A stretch of 19,586 bases of DNA. It comes from WHSW01 sp035296705. GTDB lineage: Bacteria; Actinomycetota; Thermoleophilia; Solirubrobacterales; 70-9. The stretch covers positions 1 to 19,586 of the forward strand of contig DATHAL010000036.1 in the NCBI GenBank assembly GCA_035296705.1, in the 5' to 3' direction. Both the position numbers and the translations under genes were made by a program. Under the pieces are notes generated by a model, which saw only the letters and a program-made list of their open reading frames with translations, did not search any database and was not told where the DNA came from. Positions 1 to 5,656 of the stretch are shown piece after piece (the first letter of the stretch is position 1; every line of letters starts with the position of its first letter).

Positions 1-219
1 AGCAAGAGATGCATGGCTCCGAACCTCGTCGTCGCTGTCGAAGTACCGAATGTCGTCGAATCCGTCTTCGGGGCAGCGAGGCCCGAGAATCGTCTCAAGC
101 TCCGCGAGTCGGCGCTTGCGCTTCTTCTCATTCTCATCGCGAAGGCCGTGTTCGATCTTTTCGCGCAGCTCGGCGAATGGACTCTCGGCGTCGCCAGCAG
201 GTGGTTGAACTTCACTCAT
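1..219 (-). CDS. Hypothetical acidic/basic helical protein, C-terminus cut by window edge
   Basis: This frame starts at ATG 219-217 and stays open for 73 codons to the window edge, so the C-terminus is missing. A clear Shine-Dalgarno AAGGAG (plus-strand 229-234) lies 9 nt upstream. The start overlaps the stop of the upstream zinc-ribbon gene (ATGA), which indicates translational coupling. The visible protein has a short acidic N-terminus, a strongly charged helix around residues 15-45 (runs such as ENEKKRKRR), and an acidic tail rich in Asp and Glu around residues 50-66. I do not recognise a family. Such small charged proteins are common on phages, plasmids and integrative elements. Confidence is high that it is coding and nil for function. 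Confidence 0.7.
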   Translation of the reverse strand, partial: MSEVQPPAGDAESPFAELREKIEHGLRDENEKKRKRRLAELETILGPRCPEDGFDDIRYFDSDDEVRSHASLA

Positions 220-410
220 TTTGGGTTGCTCCTTCGTGGTATGCGCCGGCTTGCCGCCAGGCGCTCGTTAATGGACCGATAAGGCCCGACTTGCTTTCCG
301 TTTAAGAGTCTGCGGAGACGGCTCGCCTCAGCCCGACAAGGCGGCCCGCAGTGCCTGGCGATCGACTTCCGGCCCTCGAGCGGGGCCCCGCAGATGACGC
401 AGCTACGCAT
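216..410 (-). CDS. Small zinc-ribbon protein
   Basis: A 64-residue protein with a compact Cys4 metal site. A CxxC knuckle (C4, C7 in CVICG) is followed by a second knuckle C21-x3-C25 in RHCGPPC. A basic helix (residues 26-36, several Arg) and a basic C-terminus come next. The layout resembles the short treble-clef or zinc-ribbon proteins of phages and mobile elements that bind nucleic acid or act as protein adaptors; the exact family is not assigned. ATG 410 has a good GGAGG (plus-strand 417-421) 6 nt upstream. Its stop overlaps the next gene's ATG, and its own start overlaps the stop of the upstream frame (403-405). It is therefore the middle cistron of a tightly packed cluster in the putative element. 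Confidence 0.65.
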   Translation of the reverse strand: MRSCVICGAPLEGRKSIARHCGPPCRAEASRLRRLLNGKQVGPYRSINERLAASRRIPRRSNPK

Positions 411-549
411 CGCTCGCCTCCGATGTCATTCGATCCGAGAAGTGACCGCGATCGGTAGCAACGAGCTCGTCGACGGCCTTGTGGATCACGCGATCTTCCG
501 CGGACGACATCAAGCCGACCTGCCGAATCTCCGAACGTCCCCCGAACAT
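403..549 (-). CDS. Short hypothetical ORF, possibly 5'-truncated
   Basis: The frame reads 48 codons from ATG 549 to TAG 403-405 and overlaps the zinc-ribbon start codon. No Shine-Dalgarno precedes ATG 549. The same frame stays open upstream through the tRNA fragment to 756, but it has no ATG, GTG or TTG between 549 and the fragment, so the true start is unclear. The C-terminal part (for example EDRVIHKAVDELVATDRG) looks protein-like. The extension across 651-697 is simply the antisense reading of a tRNA and should not be annotated. It may be a real small gene, one cut by recombination at the att site, or chance. No homology is recognised. Confidence 0.3.
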   Translation of the reverse strand: MFGGRSEIRQVGLMSSAEDRVIHKAVDELVATDRGHFSDRMTSEASDA

Positions 550-650
550 CGGCGTGCCTAACGCGAGCAGAGTCTGAAGAACGCCGGGCCCAAGTTGAGC
601 ACGCTTTGCAGGCAGAATTAGGCACGATTCATCGGAATCCCCAATCCGAA

Positions 651-697
651 ACTCCCTCCTAAGGAGTAGGCCCCAGGTTCGAATCCTGGTCGGGGCG
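651..697 (+). tRNA. 3' half of tRNA-Arg(CCT), no 5' half (att-like site)
   Basis: A perfect 5-bp anticodon stem (651-655 with 663-667) encloses loop CTCCTAA, giving anticodon CCT at 658-660. A 5-nt variable region follows, then a perfect T-arm (673-677 with 685-689, loop TTCGAAT). The 3' acceptor strand TCGGGGC plus discriminator G lies at 690-697; CCA is not encoded. A complete gene would begin GCCCCGA. Only a degenerate GGCACGA occurs near 621, and there is no D-arm with the GG loop signature. This is a tRNA fragment typical of an attachment-site duplication, not a functional gene. The intact tRNA should lie left of the window. Confidence 0.75.
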
Positions 698-721
698 CTG
701 CTTGGGTTTGAAAGCCGGCGA

Positions 722-1267
722 TCAGCTCTGGACCGGGCGCAGCGGTTCCGAGCCATTCCACCGCTCGGCGCCGTCCTTCACCATCCCGAAGAACTCGCGC
801 AGACCCTCGTTCTCGACATGGATCTCGATGTCGTGGCCCAGGGCGGCGGAGGCGTCGTGGAGAGTGGTTTCGACCCCGCCAAGCTGCGAACTCAGGTACC
901 GCGCCATACCTCGCTCCTCGAGCGAGCTTCGCAAATCGCCTACCTCCGTTGGCGGCACCACGTAGCCGACGTGCTGGACTCGCGGCCAGGGCGCAGAGAA
1001 GGCCTTCTCGACGCGCTCGGGCGCCAGGCTGACGGTCTCGATCAGCTCGATCGCCACGCCGCCGCAGCTGCCAAAGGCGGAGTTGTGAACGAACTCCGCC
1101 GGCTCACCGCGCGAGAGGACGTTTTCCAGCGGCACGCTTTTGATCAGGAAGAACGGCCCGCCGCCGAGTTGGTCGACCAGGCGCTTCACGGTCGCCTCGA
1201 TGTCCTCGACGACGTAGGCGTAATGGTGCGGCTCGCCGAGCTGCGGTCTAAACAGGTCCTCGGGCAA
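722..1267 (-). CDS. VOC-superfamily (glyoxalase-like) protein
   Basis: A 181-residue protein with two betaalphabetabetabeta modules of the vicinal-oxygen-chelate fold. Candidate metal ligands occur at the expected places: HHYAYVV (H14/H15), the VAIELIE strand (E74), QHVGYVV (H99) and the DIEIHVEN strand (E148). This spacing resembles methylmalonyl-CoA epimerase-like and glyoxalase-4 members that act on CoA or 2-oxo substrates; the substrate is not predictable. The start is TTG 1267, supported by AGGAGA (plus-strand 1272-1277) 4 nt upstream. The gene ends 24 nt from the tRNA fragment and is the first gene of the undisturbed chromosome on that side. Confidence 0.8.
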   Translation of the reverse strand: MPEDLFRPQLGEPHHYAYVVEDIEATVKRLVDQLGGGPFFLIKSVPLENVLSRGEPAEFVHNSAFGSCGGVAIELIETVSLAPERVEKAFSAPWPRVQHVGYVVPPTEVGDLRSSLEERGMARYLSSQLGGVETTLHDASAALGHDIEIHVENEGLREFFGMVKDGAERWNGSEPLRPVQS

Positions 1268-1327
1268 GGTCTCTCCTATCGGTCACTGTTCAGGGTGCAT
1301 GCAGAAATCGAGGCATCCGCCGGCTGC

Positions 1328-1678
1328 TCAGCTCGAGCGATGGGAGAGGACGTTGACGAGCGTGCCGCTCGGCTCGCGAAGCATGAAGCGCCGCACTCCC
1401 CACTCCTCGTCGCTGAGCGGGTAGGCGATCGCCAAGCCCTGGTCGACGGCCTTGGCGTGGACGGCGTCGACGTCGGCCACCTCCACCGAGATCCCAGGCG
1501 CCGACGGGTCGTCGCTGCCGATGATGTTCACCTGAGCCGATGGGTTGGTCGGCGATGCCACGGTCGCGATCCAGCCGATGTCCATCGCCACCTCAAAGCC
1601 GAGCAGGTTCACGAAGAAGTCGCGCGTCTCGGCGGGACGGTGCGAGCTTATGTTCGGCACGGCTCTGCTGGGTTGCAC
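1328..1678 (-). CDS. VOC-family protein, single-domain
   Basis: A 116-residue single-domain VOC protein (two betaalphabetabetabeta halves). Recognisable stretches are VPNISSHRPAETRDFFV, the GFEVAMD turn, and the C-terminal FMLREPSGTLVNVLSH strand where glyoxalase/bleomycin-resistance proteins place their last acidic or polar ligand. Here the usual Glu before the tail is not obvious (LREPSG, then NVLSH), so metal binding is uncertain. GTG 1678 is the start; a second GTG lies six codons downstream and could be the true start, since the conserved fold begins there. Sixty bases separate it from the next VOC gene on the same strand, so the two may be co-transcribed. Function is not known beyond the fold. 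Confidence 0.75.
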   Translation of the reverse strand: MQPSRAVPNISSHRPAETRDFFVNLLGFEVAMDIGWIATVASPTNPSAQVNIIGSDDPSAPGISVEVADVDAVHAKAVDQGLAIAYPLSDEEWGVRRFMLREPSGTLVNVLSHRSS

Positions 1679-1717
1679 TCAGCTGCCGACCATATCGAGC
1701 GATGCGCGACTCGCGGC

Positions 1718-2611
1718 TCAGCGGTCCAGCCCCGGGCCCGTGATCCGGACGATGCCCGAGGGCGTGTGGACGAACACCTGCCAGCTGTGGAACGCGAAGT
1801 ACCGGTGGCGATCGCGGCGCATTCGCCTCGCGTAGCTCAGCACGGCGTTCACGTAGGCCCGCGATGGGTTGTAGGCATAGAGCGCCCGCCGGTTGTTCTC
1901 GGGCGCCCCGGAGGCGTGGAGGTAGTTCGCGGCCCCCATGATCGCGTCGTGCGGGTCCTGGATGTCGCCGCCCATCCCGTAGGCGTCCCAGGTCGAGGGG
2001 ATGAACTGCATCGGCCCCTGCGCGCCGGCCGAGCTCTTGTTGCGCATCCTGCCGAACGCCGACTCGACGAAGTTGACCGCTGCGAGCACCTTCCAGGAGA
2101 CACCGAAGCGCCGCTCGGCCTTGCGGTAGTAGCGGAGCAGGACACCGGCGGGTTTCGCGGGTCCCGTCCGGAATCGCCGTCGCGGCGCCGGCGAGGCGAG
2201 CGCGGCGAGCGCGCGCCTGGCGGCGAGGATGTCGCGCGCTTCGGCGGCGACCGAGCCCTGAAGCCGGTCCAGCACGTTCCGCGCCTGGTGGCGCCGCGAG
2301 GTCAGCAGGACGTAGATGCGCTGTTCGTGGAGCGCGTAGAGCGTCACCTCGCGCGGGGTCCCGTCGCGAGGATCCCCCTCGGCTCGCCAGCGGTCGATCG
2401 CGCCTTGAAGGGATTCCCGCGTCTTACGAAGGCGGTCGGCTAGGCGAGCCGGGTCCAGCGGGATCGCCGCGTCGGGATCCGGGGGAGAACTGCTCACGAC
2501 GTGCCCCTCGTACAGCCCCGCTGGCGCAGCCGCCGCGGGCTCGGCACGCGAGATCAGGCCCACGAGGGGCGCCAGGAAGACCAGTCCGATCAGTGCGAAG
2601 CGAGCTTGCAT
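1718..2611 (-). CDS. Secreted lytic transglycosylase (SLT-like)
   Basis: A 297-residue exported protein predicted to cleave the MurNAc-GlcNAc bond of peptidoglycan. A signal peptide (residues 1-29: basic start, hydrophobic core, AAAA/AP cleavage region) is followed by a helical, charged segment (about 50-145) of unknown role. The C-terminal lysozyme-like domain (about 155-265) shows catalytic E183 in NFVESAFG, then GAQGPMQFIPSTW and the downstream ALYAYNPS. I chose ATG 2611 because the signal peptide begins there; an upstream extension in the same frame has no signal-like character and runs antisense into aroG. No Shine-Dalgarno is visible, but a TACCGT box ends 12 nt upstream. It is divergent from aroG across 52 bp. 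Confidence 0.85.
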   Translation of the reverse strand: MQARFALIGLVFLAPLVGLISRAEPAAAAPAGLYEGHVVSSSPPDPDAAIPLDPARLADRLRKTRESLQGAIDRWRAEGDPRDGTPREVTLYALHEQRIYVLLTSRRHQARNVLDRLQGSVAAEARDILAARRALAALASPAPRRRFRTGPAKPAGVLLRYYRKAERRFGVSWKVLAAVNFVESAFGRMRNKSSAGAQGPMQFIPSTWDAYGMGGDIQDPHDAIMGAANYLHASGAPENNRRALYAYNPSRAYVNAVLSYARRMRRDRHRYFAFHSWQVFVHTPSGIVRITGPGLDR

Positions 2612-2623
2612 CGAGGCCCGGCG

Positions 2624-2629
2624 ACGGTA
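2624..2629 (-). promoter_or_regulatory. Putative -10 box (TACCGT) of the transglycosylase gene
   Basis: TACCGT on the minus strand matches the TAnnnT core of an actinobacterial -10 element and ends 12 nt before ATG 2611. There is no Shine-Dalgarno in the gap. No TTG-type -35 is seen at 16-18 bp. This implies a very short or absent leader. Confidence 0.35.
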
Positions 2630-2650
2630 GCGCGAGTGGCACGCGGGCCG

Positions 2651-2656
2651 TAGCCT
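2651..2656 (+). promoter_or_regulatory. Putative -10 box (TAGCCT) of aroG
   Basis: TAGCCT ends 7 nt before the GTG start of the DAHP synthase gene, so transcription would begin at or next to the start codon (leaderless mRNA). No convincing -35 is present. It lies in the same 52-bp divergent region as the transglycosylase box. Confidence 0.4.
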
Positions 2657-2663
2657 TGAGCGC

Positions 2664-4016
2664 GTGAGCACAACCTCGATCGACCAGCGCGACCCCGACG
2701 GATGGCGCACGCGACCGGCGGCCCAGCAGCCCGAGTGGCCGGATCCGGCGCGCGTCGACGCGGTGACCGCGGAGCTCTCCACGCAACCGCCCCTGGTATT
2801 CGCGGGCGAGTGCGACCAGCTCAAGGAGCGCCTTGCGGCTGTGGCGCGCGGCGACGCATTCGTGCTGCAGGGAGGCGACTGCGCCGAGCTGTTCGACGGC
2901 TCGACCCCGGATGCCGTGCGCGGCAAGCTCGAGACGCTGCTGCAGATGGCGCTCGTGCTCACGTACGCGGCCAGCGTGCCCGTGGTGAAGATCGGCCGGA
3001 TCGCGGGGCAGTTCGCGAAGCCGCGGTCGAATCCGACCGAATCACGGGACGGGCGCGAGCTCCCGGCCTACCGCGGCGACGCCGTGAATGGTGTGCAGTT
3101 CACGCCCGAGGCGCGCGTGCCCGACCCGGCGCGGATGCTGCGCGCATACCACTGCGCCGCCGTGACCCTGAACCTTTGCCGGGCCTTTGCGAGCGGCGGA
3201 TACGCCGATCTCCACCAGGCGCACGCATGGAACCGCGACTTCGTCGCGCAGAGCCCGGTCGGGCAGCGCTACGAGCGGCTCGCCGGCGAGATCGACCGGG
3301 CGCTGGCGTTCATGGAGGCCTGCGGTGTAGATCCCGAGGAGCTGCATGGGGTCGAGTTCTATTCGAGCCACGAGGCGCTCCTGCTCGACTACGAGCGGGC
3401 GCTCACCCGCACAGACAGCCGCACCGGCCTGCCCTACGACGTCTCGGCGCACCTGGTCTGGATCGGCGAGCGCACCCGCGACCTCGACGGGGCCCATGTC
3501 GAGTTCTGCAGCCGGATCCGCAACCCGATCGCGGTGAAGCTCGGCCCAGCGGCGTCCGCGGAGGAGGTGCTCGCACTGATCGAGCGGCTGAGTCCCGACG
3601 ACGAGCCCGGCCGGCTCACGTTCATCACCCGGATGGGCGCCGACAGGGTTCGCGACGTCCTTCCGCCGCTGGTCGAGACGGTCACCGCCCGCGGGACGCC
3701 CGTCGCGTGGATCTGCGACCCGATGCACGGGAACACGTTCGAGGCCCCGAGCGGGCACAAGACCCGTCGGCTCGACCACATCCTCGAGGAGGCGGCGGGG
3801 TTCTTCGAGGTCCATCGGGCGCTCGGCACGCATCCGGGCGGCATCCACGTCGAGTTCACCGGTGACGACGTCACGGAGTGCATCGGCGGCGGTCACGAGG
3901 TGTTCGAGGGCGATCTGCACCAGCGCTACGAGACGGCCTGCGATCCGCGGCTCAATCGCCGGCAGGCTCTCGACCTCGCGTTCATGGTCGCGGAGATGTA
4001 CGGCGCCCGGGACTGA
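2664..4016 (+). CDS. aroG: 3-deoxy-7-phosphoheptulonate synthase, class II
   Basis: The 450-residue enzyme condenses phosphoenolpyruvate with erythrose-4-phosphate to DAHP, the first step of the shikimate pathway, in the cytosol. It is full length for the plant/Mycobacterium-type class II family. Predicted metal ligands are all present: C73 in LQGGDCAE, H355 in CDPMHGNT, E397 in GGIHVEFTG and D427 in TACDPRLN. Substrate-binding signatures include KIGRIAGQFAKPRS (109-122), GEFYSSHEALLL-like residues 229-241, and ITRMGADRVR (321-330). GTG 2664 is the first start and has a -10-like box 7 nt upstream. The methyltransferase gene follows after 3 nt and is probably co-transcribed. Known class II enzymes are feedback-regulated by aromatic amino acids; the sequence alone does not show which here. 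Confidence 0.95.
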   Translation: MSTTSIDQRDPDGWRTRPAAQQPEWPDPARVDAVTAELSTQPPLVFAGECDQLKERLAAVARGDAFVLQGGDCAELFDGSTPDAVRGKLETLLQMALVLTYAASVPVVKIGRIAGQFAKPRSNPTESRDGRELPAYRGDAVNGVQFTPEARVPDPARMLRAYHCAAVTLNLCRAFASGGYADLHQAHAWNRDFVAQSPVGQRYERLAGEIDRALAFMEACGVDPEELHGVEFYSSHEALLLDYERALTRTDSRTGLPYDVSAHLVWIGERTRDLDGAHVEFCSRIRNPIAVKLGPAASAEEVLALIERLSPDDEPGRLTFITRMGADRVRDVLPPLVETVTARGTPVAWICDPMHGNTFEAPSGHKTRRLDHILEEAAGFFEVHRALGTHPGGIHVEFTGDDVTECIGGGHEVFEGDLHQRYETACDPRLNRRQALDLAFMVAEMYGARD

Positions 4017-4019
4017 GGG

Positions 4020-4769
4020 GTGGGCCTTCATCCGCTCGCCGCGCAGTTCGCCTCGGTAGCCGACGCCTACGACCGCGGTCGCCCCGACTACGCCCCCGCC
4101 GTCGTCGGCGCCATGACCGCGGAGCTCGGGCTCCGGGCCGACGCAACGGTGCTGGACCTCGCCGCCGGCACGGGGAAGCTCACACGGGCGCTAGTCGCCG
4201 CGGGACTTGACGTCACCGCGGTCGAGCCGCAGCCGGAGCTTCGCGAGCGGCTGGCGCAGGCGGTGGGCCTGGAGCGCGTGCGAGACGGAGTCGCCGAGGC
4301 GATTCCGCTCGAGGATCGATCCGTCGACGCCGTGACCGTGGCCGACGCCTTCCACTGGTTCGACCAGGCGCGAGCCGTCGCCGAGATCCGCCGCGTGCTG
4401 AGGCCGACCGGTGGCCTCTCAGTGCTGTTCACGGTGCCCGATTGGACCGGCGCGTCGTGGGCGGACGAGCTCGGGAAGATGATTGAGGCGCGGAGGCCCC
4501 AGCACCCGCACTTCGACGGCCCTCGCTGGCAGGAGTCGCTGCGCGAGGCGGGCGGCTGGACAGACCCGCGCGAGGTCCGCGTGACCACCTCACGCGCGGC
4601 CGACCCCGCGACCGTCATCGACCACGTCGCGTCGATCAGCTTCGTCGCCGCGATGCCGGAGGAGGAACGCGGCGAGTGGCTTGCCAGCGCGACCGAGGTG
4701 ATCGACTCAGGCGAGACGCCGGCCGAGCTGCCTGTTCAAGTGGCGATCGGGCTTGCGTCGCTCGCCTGA
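4020..4769 (+). CDS. Class I SAM-dependent methyltransferase
   Basis: A 249-residue cytosolic methyltransferase of the UbiE/Methyltransferase_11 type. Motif I is VLDLAAGTGKLT (44-55). The acidic residue ending strand 2 is E69 (TAVEPQPE). A VADAFHWFD segment near 105-115 and the LRPTGGLSVLF strand near 125-135 complete the SAM fold. The N-terminal FASVADAYDRGRPDY is typical of a family of uncharacterised small-molecule methyltransferases. The acceptor substrate is unknown. GTG 4020 lies 3 nt after the aroG stop, with only a weak GAGGG next to it, so translation is probably coupled. The link to aromatic biosynthesis is positional only. A hairpin terminator candidate follows the stop. Confidence 0.85.
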   Translation: MGLHPLAAQFASVADAYDRGRPDYAPAVVGAMTAELGLRADATVLDLAAGTGKLTRALVAAGLDVTAVEPQPELRERLAQAVGLERVRDGVAEAIPLEDRSVDAVTVADAFHWFDQARAVAEIRRVLRPTGGLSVLFTVPDWTGASWADELGKMIEARRPQHPHFDGPRWQESLREAGGWTDPREVRVTTSRAADPATVIDHVASISFVAAMPEEERGEWLASATEVIDSGETPAELPVQVAIGLASLA

Positions 4770-4788
4770 GCGCCGGCCGCGCTGGCGC
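4770..4788. terminator. GC hairpin between convergent genes
   Basis: GCGCC (4770-4774) and GGCGC (4784-4788) form a 5-bp stem over a 9-nt loop that begins right after the methyltransferase stop, in a 21-bp gap between convergent genes. There is no U-tract. It could stop transcription from both sides, but this is a guess. Confidence 0.35.
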
Positions 4789-4790
4789 CC

Positions 4791-5120
4791 CTAGCTCCTC
4801 TCGCTCCCGCTTGGGGCGTCCGGATCGATGCGCTGGGCGTGCTCCTCGTGCTCGGTCGCGGTCGAGCGCTCACGCTCGGCAACCCGCGAACGCTCCTCGG
4901 CCTCGGCGGCCTGGCGCCGCGCCCGCGCCGCCTGCTCCTGCGCGGTCGCCGCCTCCTTCTCCGCCGTCAGCCGGCGCTCGGACGCCTCGTCCCGGTGGGC
5001 GCTCGCCACCTGCCGTCGGTCCTCGAGCTTCCGCTCGCGCCGCTTTCGAAGCGCGGCGACGATCAGGGCGATGAGGATCAGCACCCCGATGATGATTAGG
5101 ACAATCGCCAACGTGCTCAT
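4791..5120 (-). CDS. Single-pass membrane protein with charged coiled coil
   Basis: A 109-residue protein. One hydrophobic helix (residues 3-24, IVLIIIGVLILIALIV) is followed by RKRRERK as a cytoplasmic stop-transfer signal. A long Ala/Glu/Arg-rich helix (about 28-95) with runs such as EKEAATAQEQAARARRQA strongly suggests a coiled coil. An acidic, Ser-rich tail ends the protein. The N-terminus is probably outside and the coil in the cytoplasm. The start is ATG 5120: AAAGGA lies 8 nt upstream and the membrane helix begins at once, whereas the longer frame to 5174 adds an unsupported leader. It is similar in style to uncharacterised actinobacterial membrane-anchored helical proteins. No function is assigned. 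Confidence 0.75.
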   Translation of the reverse strand: MSTLAIVLIIIGVLILIALIVAALRKRRERKLEDRRQVASAHRDEASERRLTAEKEAATAQEQAARARRQAAEAEERSRVAERERSTATEHEEHAQRIDPDAPSGSERS

Positions 5121-5194
5121 ATGAGATTCCTTTCGCTCGCCGTCACGGCTGTACCCGGAGCGCGAGCGCGGCAACCCCGCGAGGACGCGACGAG

Positions 5195-5581
5195 CTAGCG
5201 CTGCTGGAAGATCCCGAGGAGGTTTCCGTCCGGGTCCTTGAACCAGGCGGCGCTCCCGTCGGGAAGCCGAGCGATCCCGCGCTCGTCGGTCCTCAGCGGG
5301 TCCTCGTCGTAGCGCTCGAAGCTGACGCCGTTACCGGTGAGCTCCTCGACCGTCGCCTCGACGTCGTCCACCGCCCAGCCGGCCACCGTGGTCTCGGAGC
5401 CGCCGGCATTCGGCGACGGGAATATGTGCAGCCCCGACCGGCTCCCGCACGGATAGGTGCGACCTCCGTCCGGCTCGTCCGTGCCGTCCGAGAGCCCCAG
5501 CTTGCCCTCATAGAACTCCCGCGCGCGGTCCATGTCCGTGACCGCGACCGCGGGCTCGACCTTCGCATCCGCAAGACGCAT
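5195..5581 (-). CDS. VOC-family glyoxalase/bleomycin-resistance-like protein
   Basis: A 128-residue single-domain VOC protein. Landmarks are the first strand VEPAVAVTDMDRAREFYEG, the SGLHIFPSP region, the second-half strand VAGWAVDDVEATVEEL, and the C-terminal WFKDPDGNLLGIFQ, which is the classic end of this family. The E of the usual NxLxLxE is replaced by F or Q, so catalytic metal binding is doubtful. The fold is secure; the ligand is not. Start ATG 5581 has a strong GGAGGAG upstream. It is encoded 74 bp upstream of the coiled-coil membrane protein on the same strand. Confidence 0.8.
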   Translation of the reverse strand: MRLADAKVEPAVAVTDMDRAREFYEGKLGLSDGTDEPDGGRTYPCGSRSGLHIFPSPNAGGSETTVAGWAVDDVEATVEELTGNGVSFERYDEDPLRTDERGIARLPDGSAAWFKDPDGNLLGIFQQR

Positions 5582-5656
5582 CTCTCTTCTCCTCCTCGGC
5601 GTTTCGGTCAGCCGATCCTCCGTCTCCGAGGGCCCGGCGTCAACCCGCGGGCGCGC

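Larger units (their letters stand above)
1..697. mobile_element. Right end of a putative tRNA-Arg-integrated element
   Basis: Seen: this segment ends at a 3' half-tRNA that has no 5' half. Sampled 60-base lines are 52-55% G+C (1-60 and 601-660) against 75% for a line near 12,000. It carries only small unrecognised minus-strand genes. Known: elements that integrate into tRNA genes restore an intact tRNA at one end and leave a duplicated 3' fragment at the other. The fragment reads on the plus strand, so the displaced chromosome lies to its right and the element to its left, with the intact tRNA and probably the integrase outside the window. Inference only: no integrase, second att copy or transfer gene is visible here. 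Confidence 0.45.

Noticed and set aside
13..282. Plus-strand frame with a hydrophobic segment at the left edge
   Set aside because: It is opposite a minus-strand gene with a strong ribosome site and coupled start. It has no ribosome site of its own and its hydrophobic stretch is antisense to a charged helix.
818..2443. Long plus-strand frame (541 codons) opposite the two VOC genes and the transglycosylase
   Set aside because: It is an antisense shadow: composition is Arg/Val/His-rich without motifs, while the minus strand encodes recognised families. Long shadows are expected at this GC content.
2612..2962. Upstream extension of the transglycosylase frame
   Set aside because: It is antisense to aroG and would bury the signal peptide inside the protein.
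5121..5174. 18-residue N-terminal extension of the coiled-coil membrane protein
   Set aside because: ATG 5120 has a Shine-Dalgarno at good distance and places the membrane helix at the N-terminus.
5167..5181. Short hairpin CGCGG/CCGCG downstream of the third VOC gene
   Set aside because: Only 5 bp without a U-tract; expected by chance in such GC-rich DNA.
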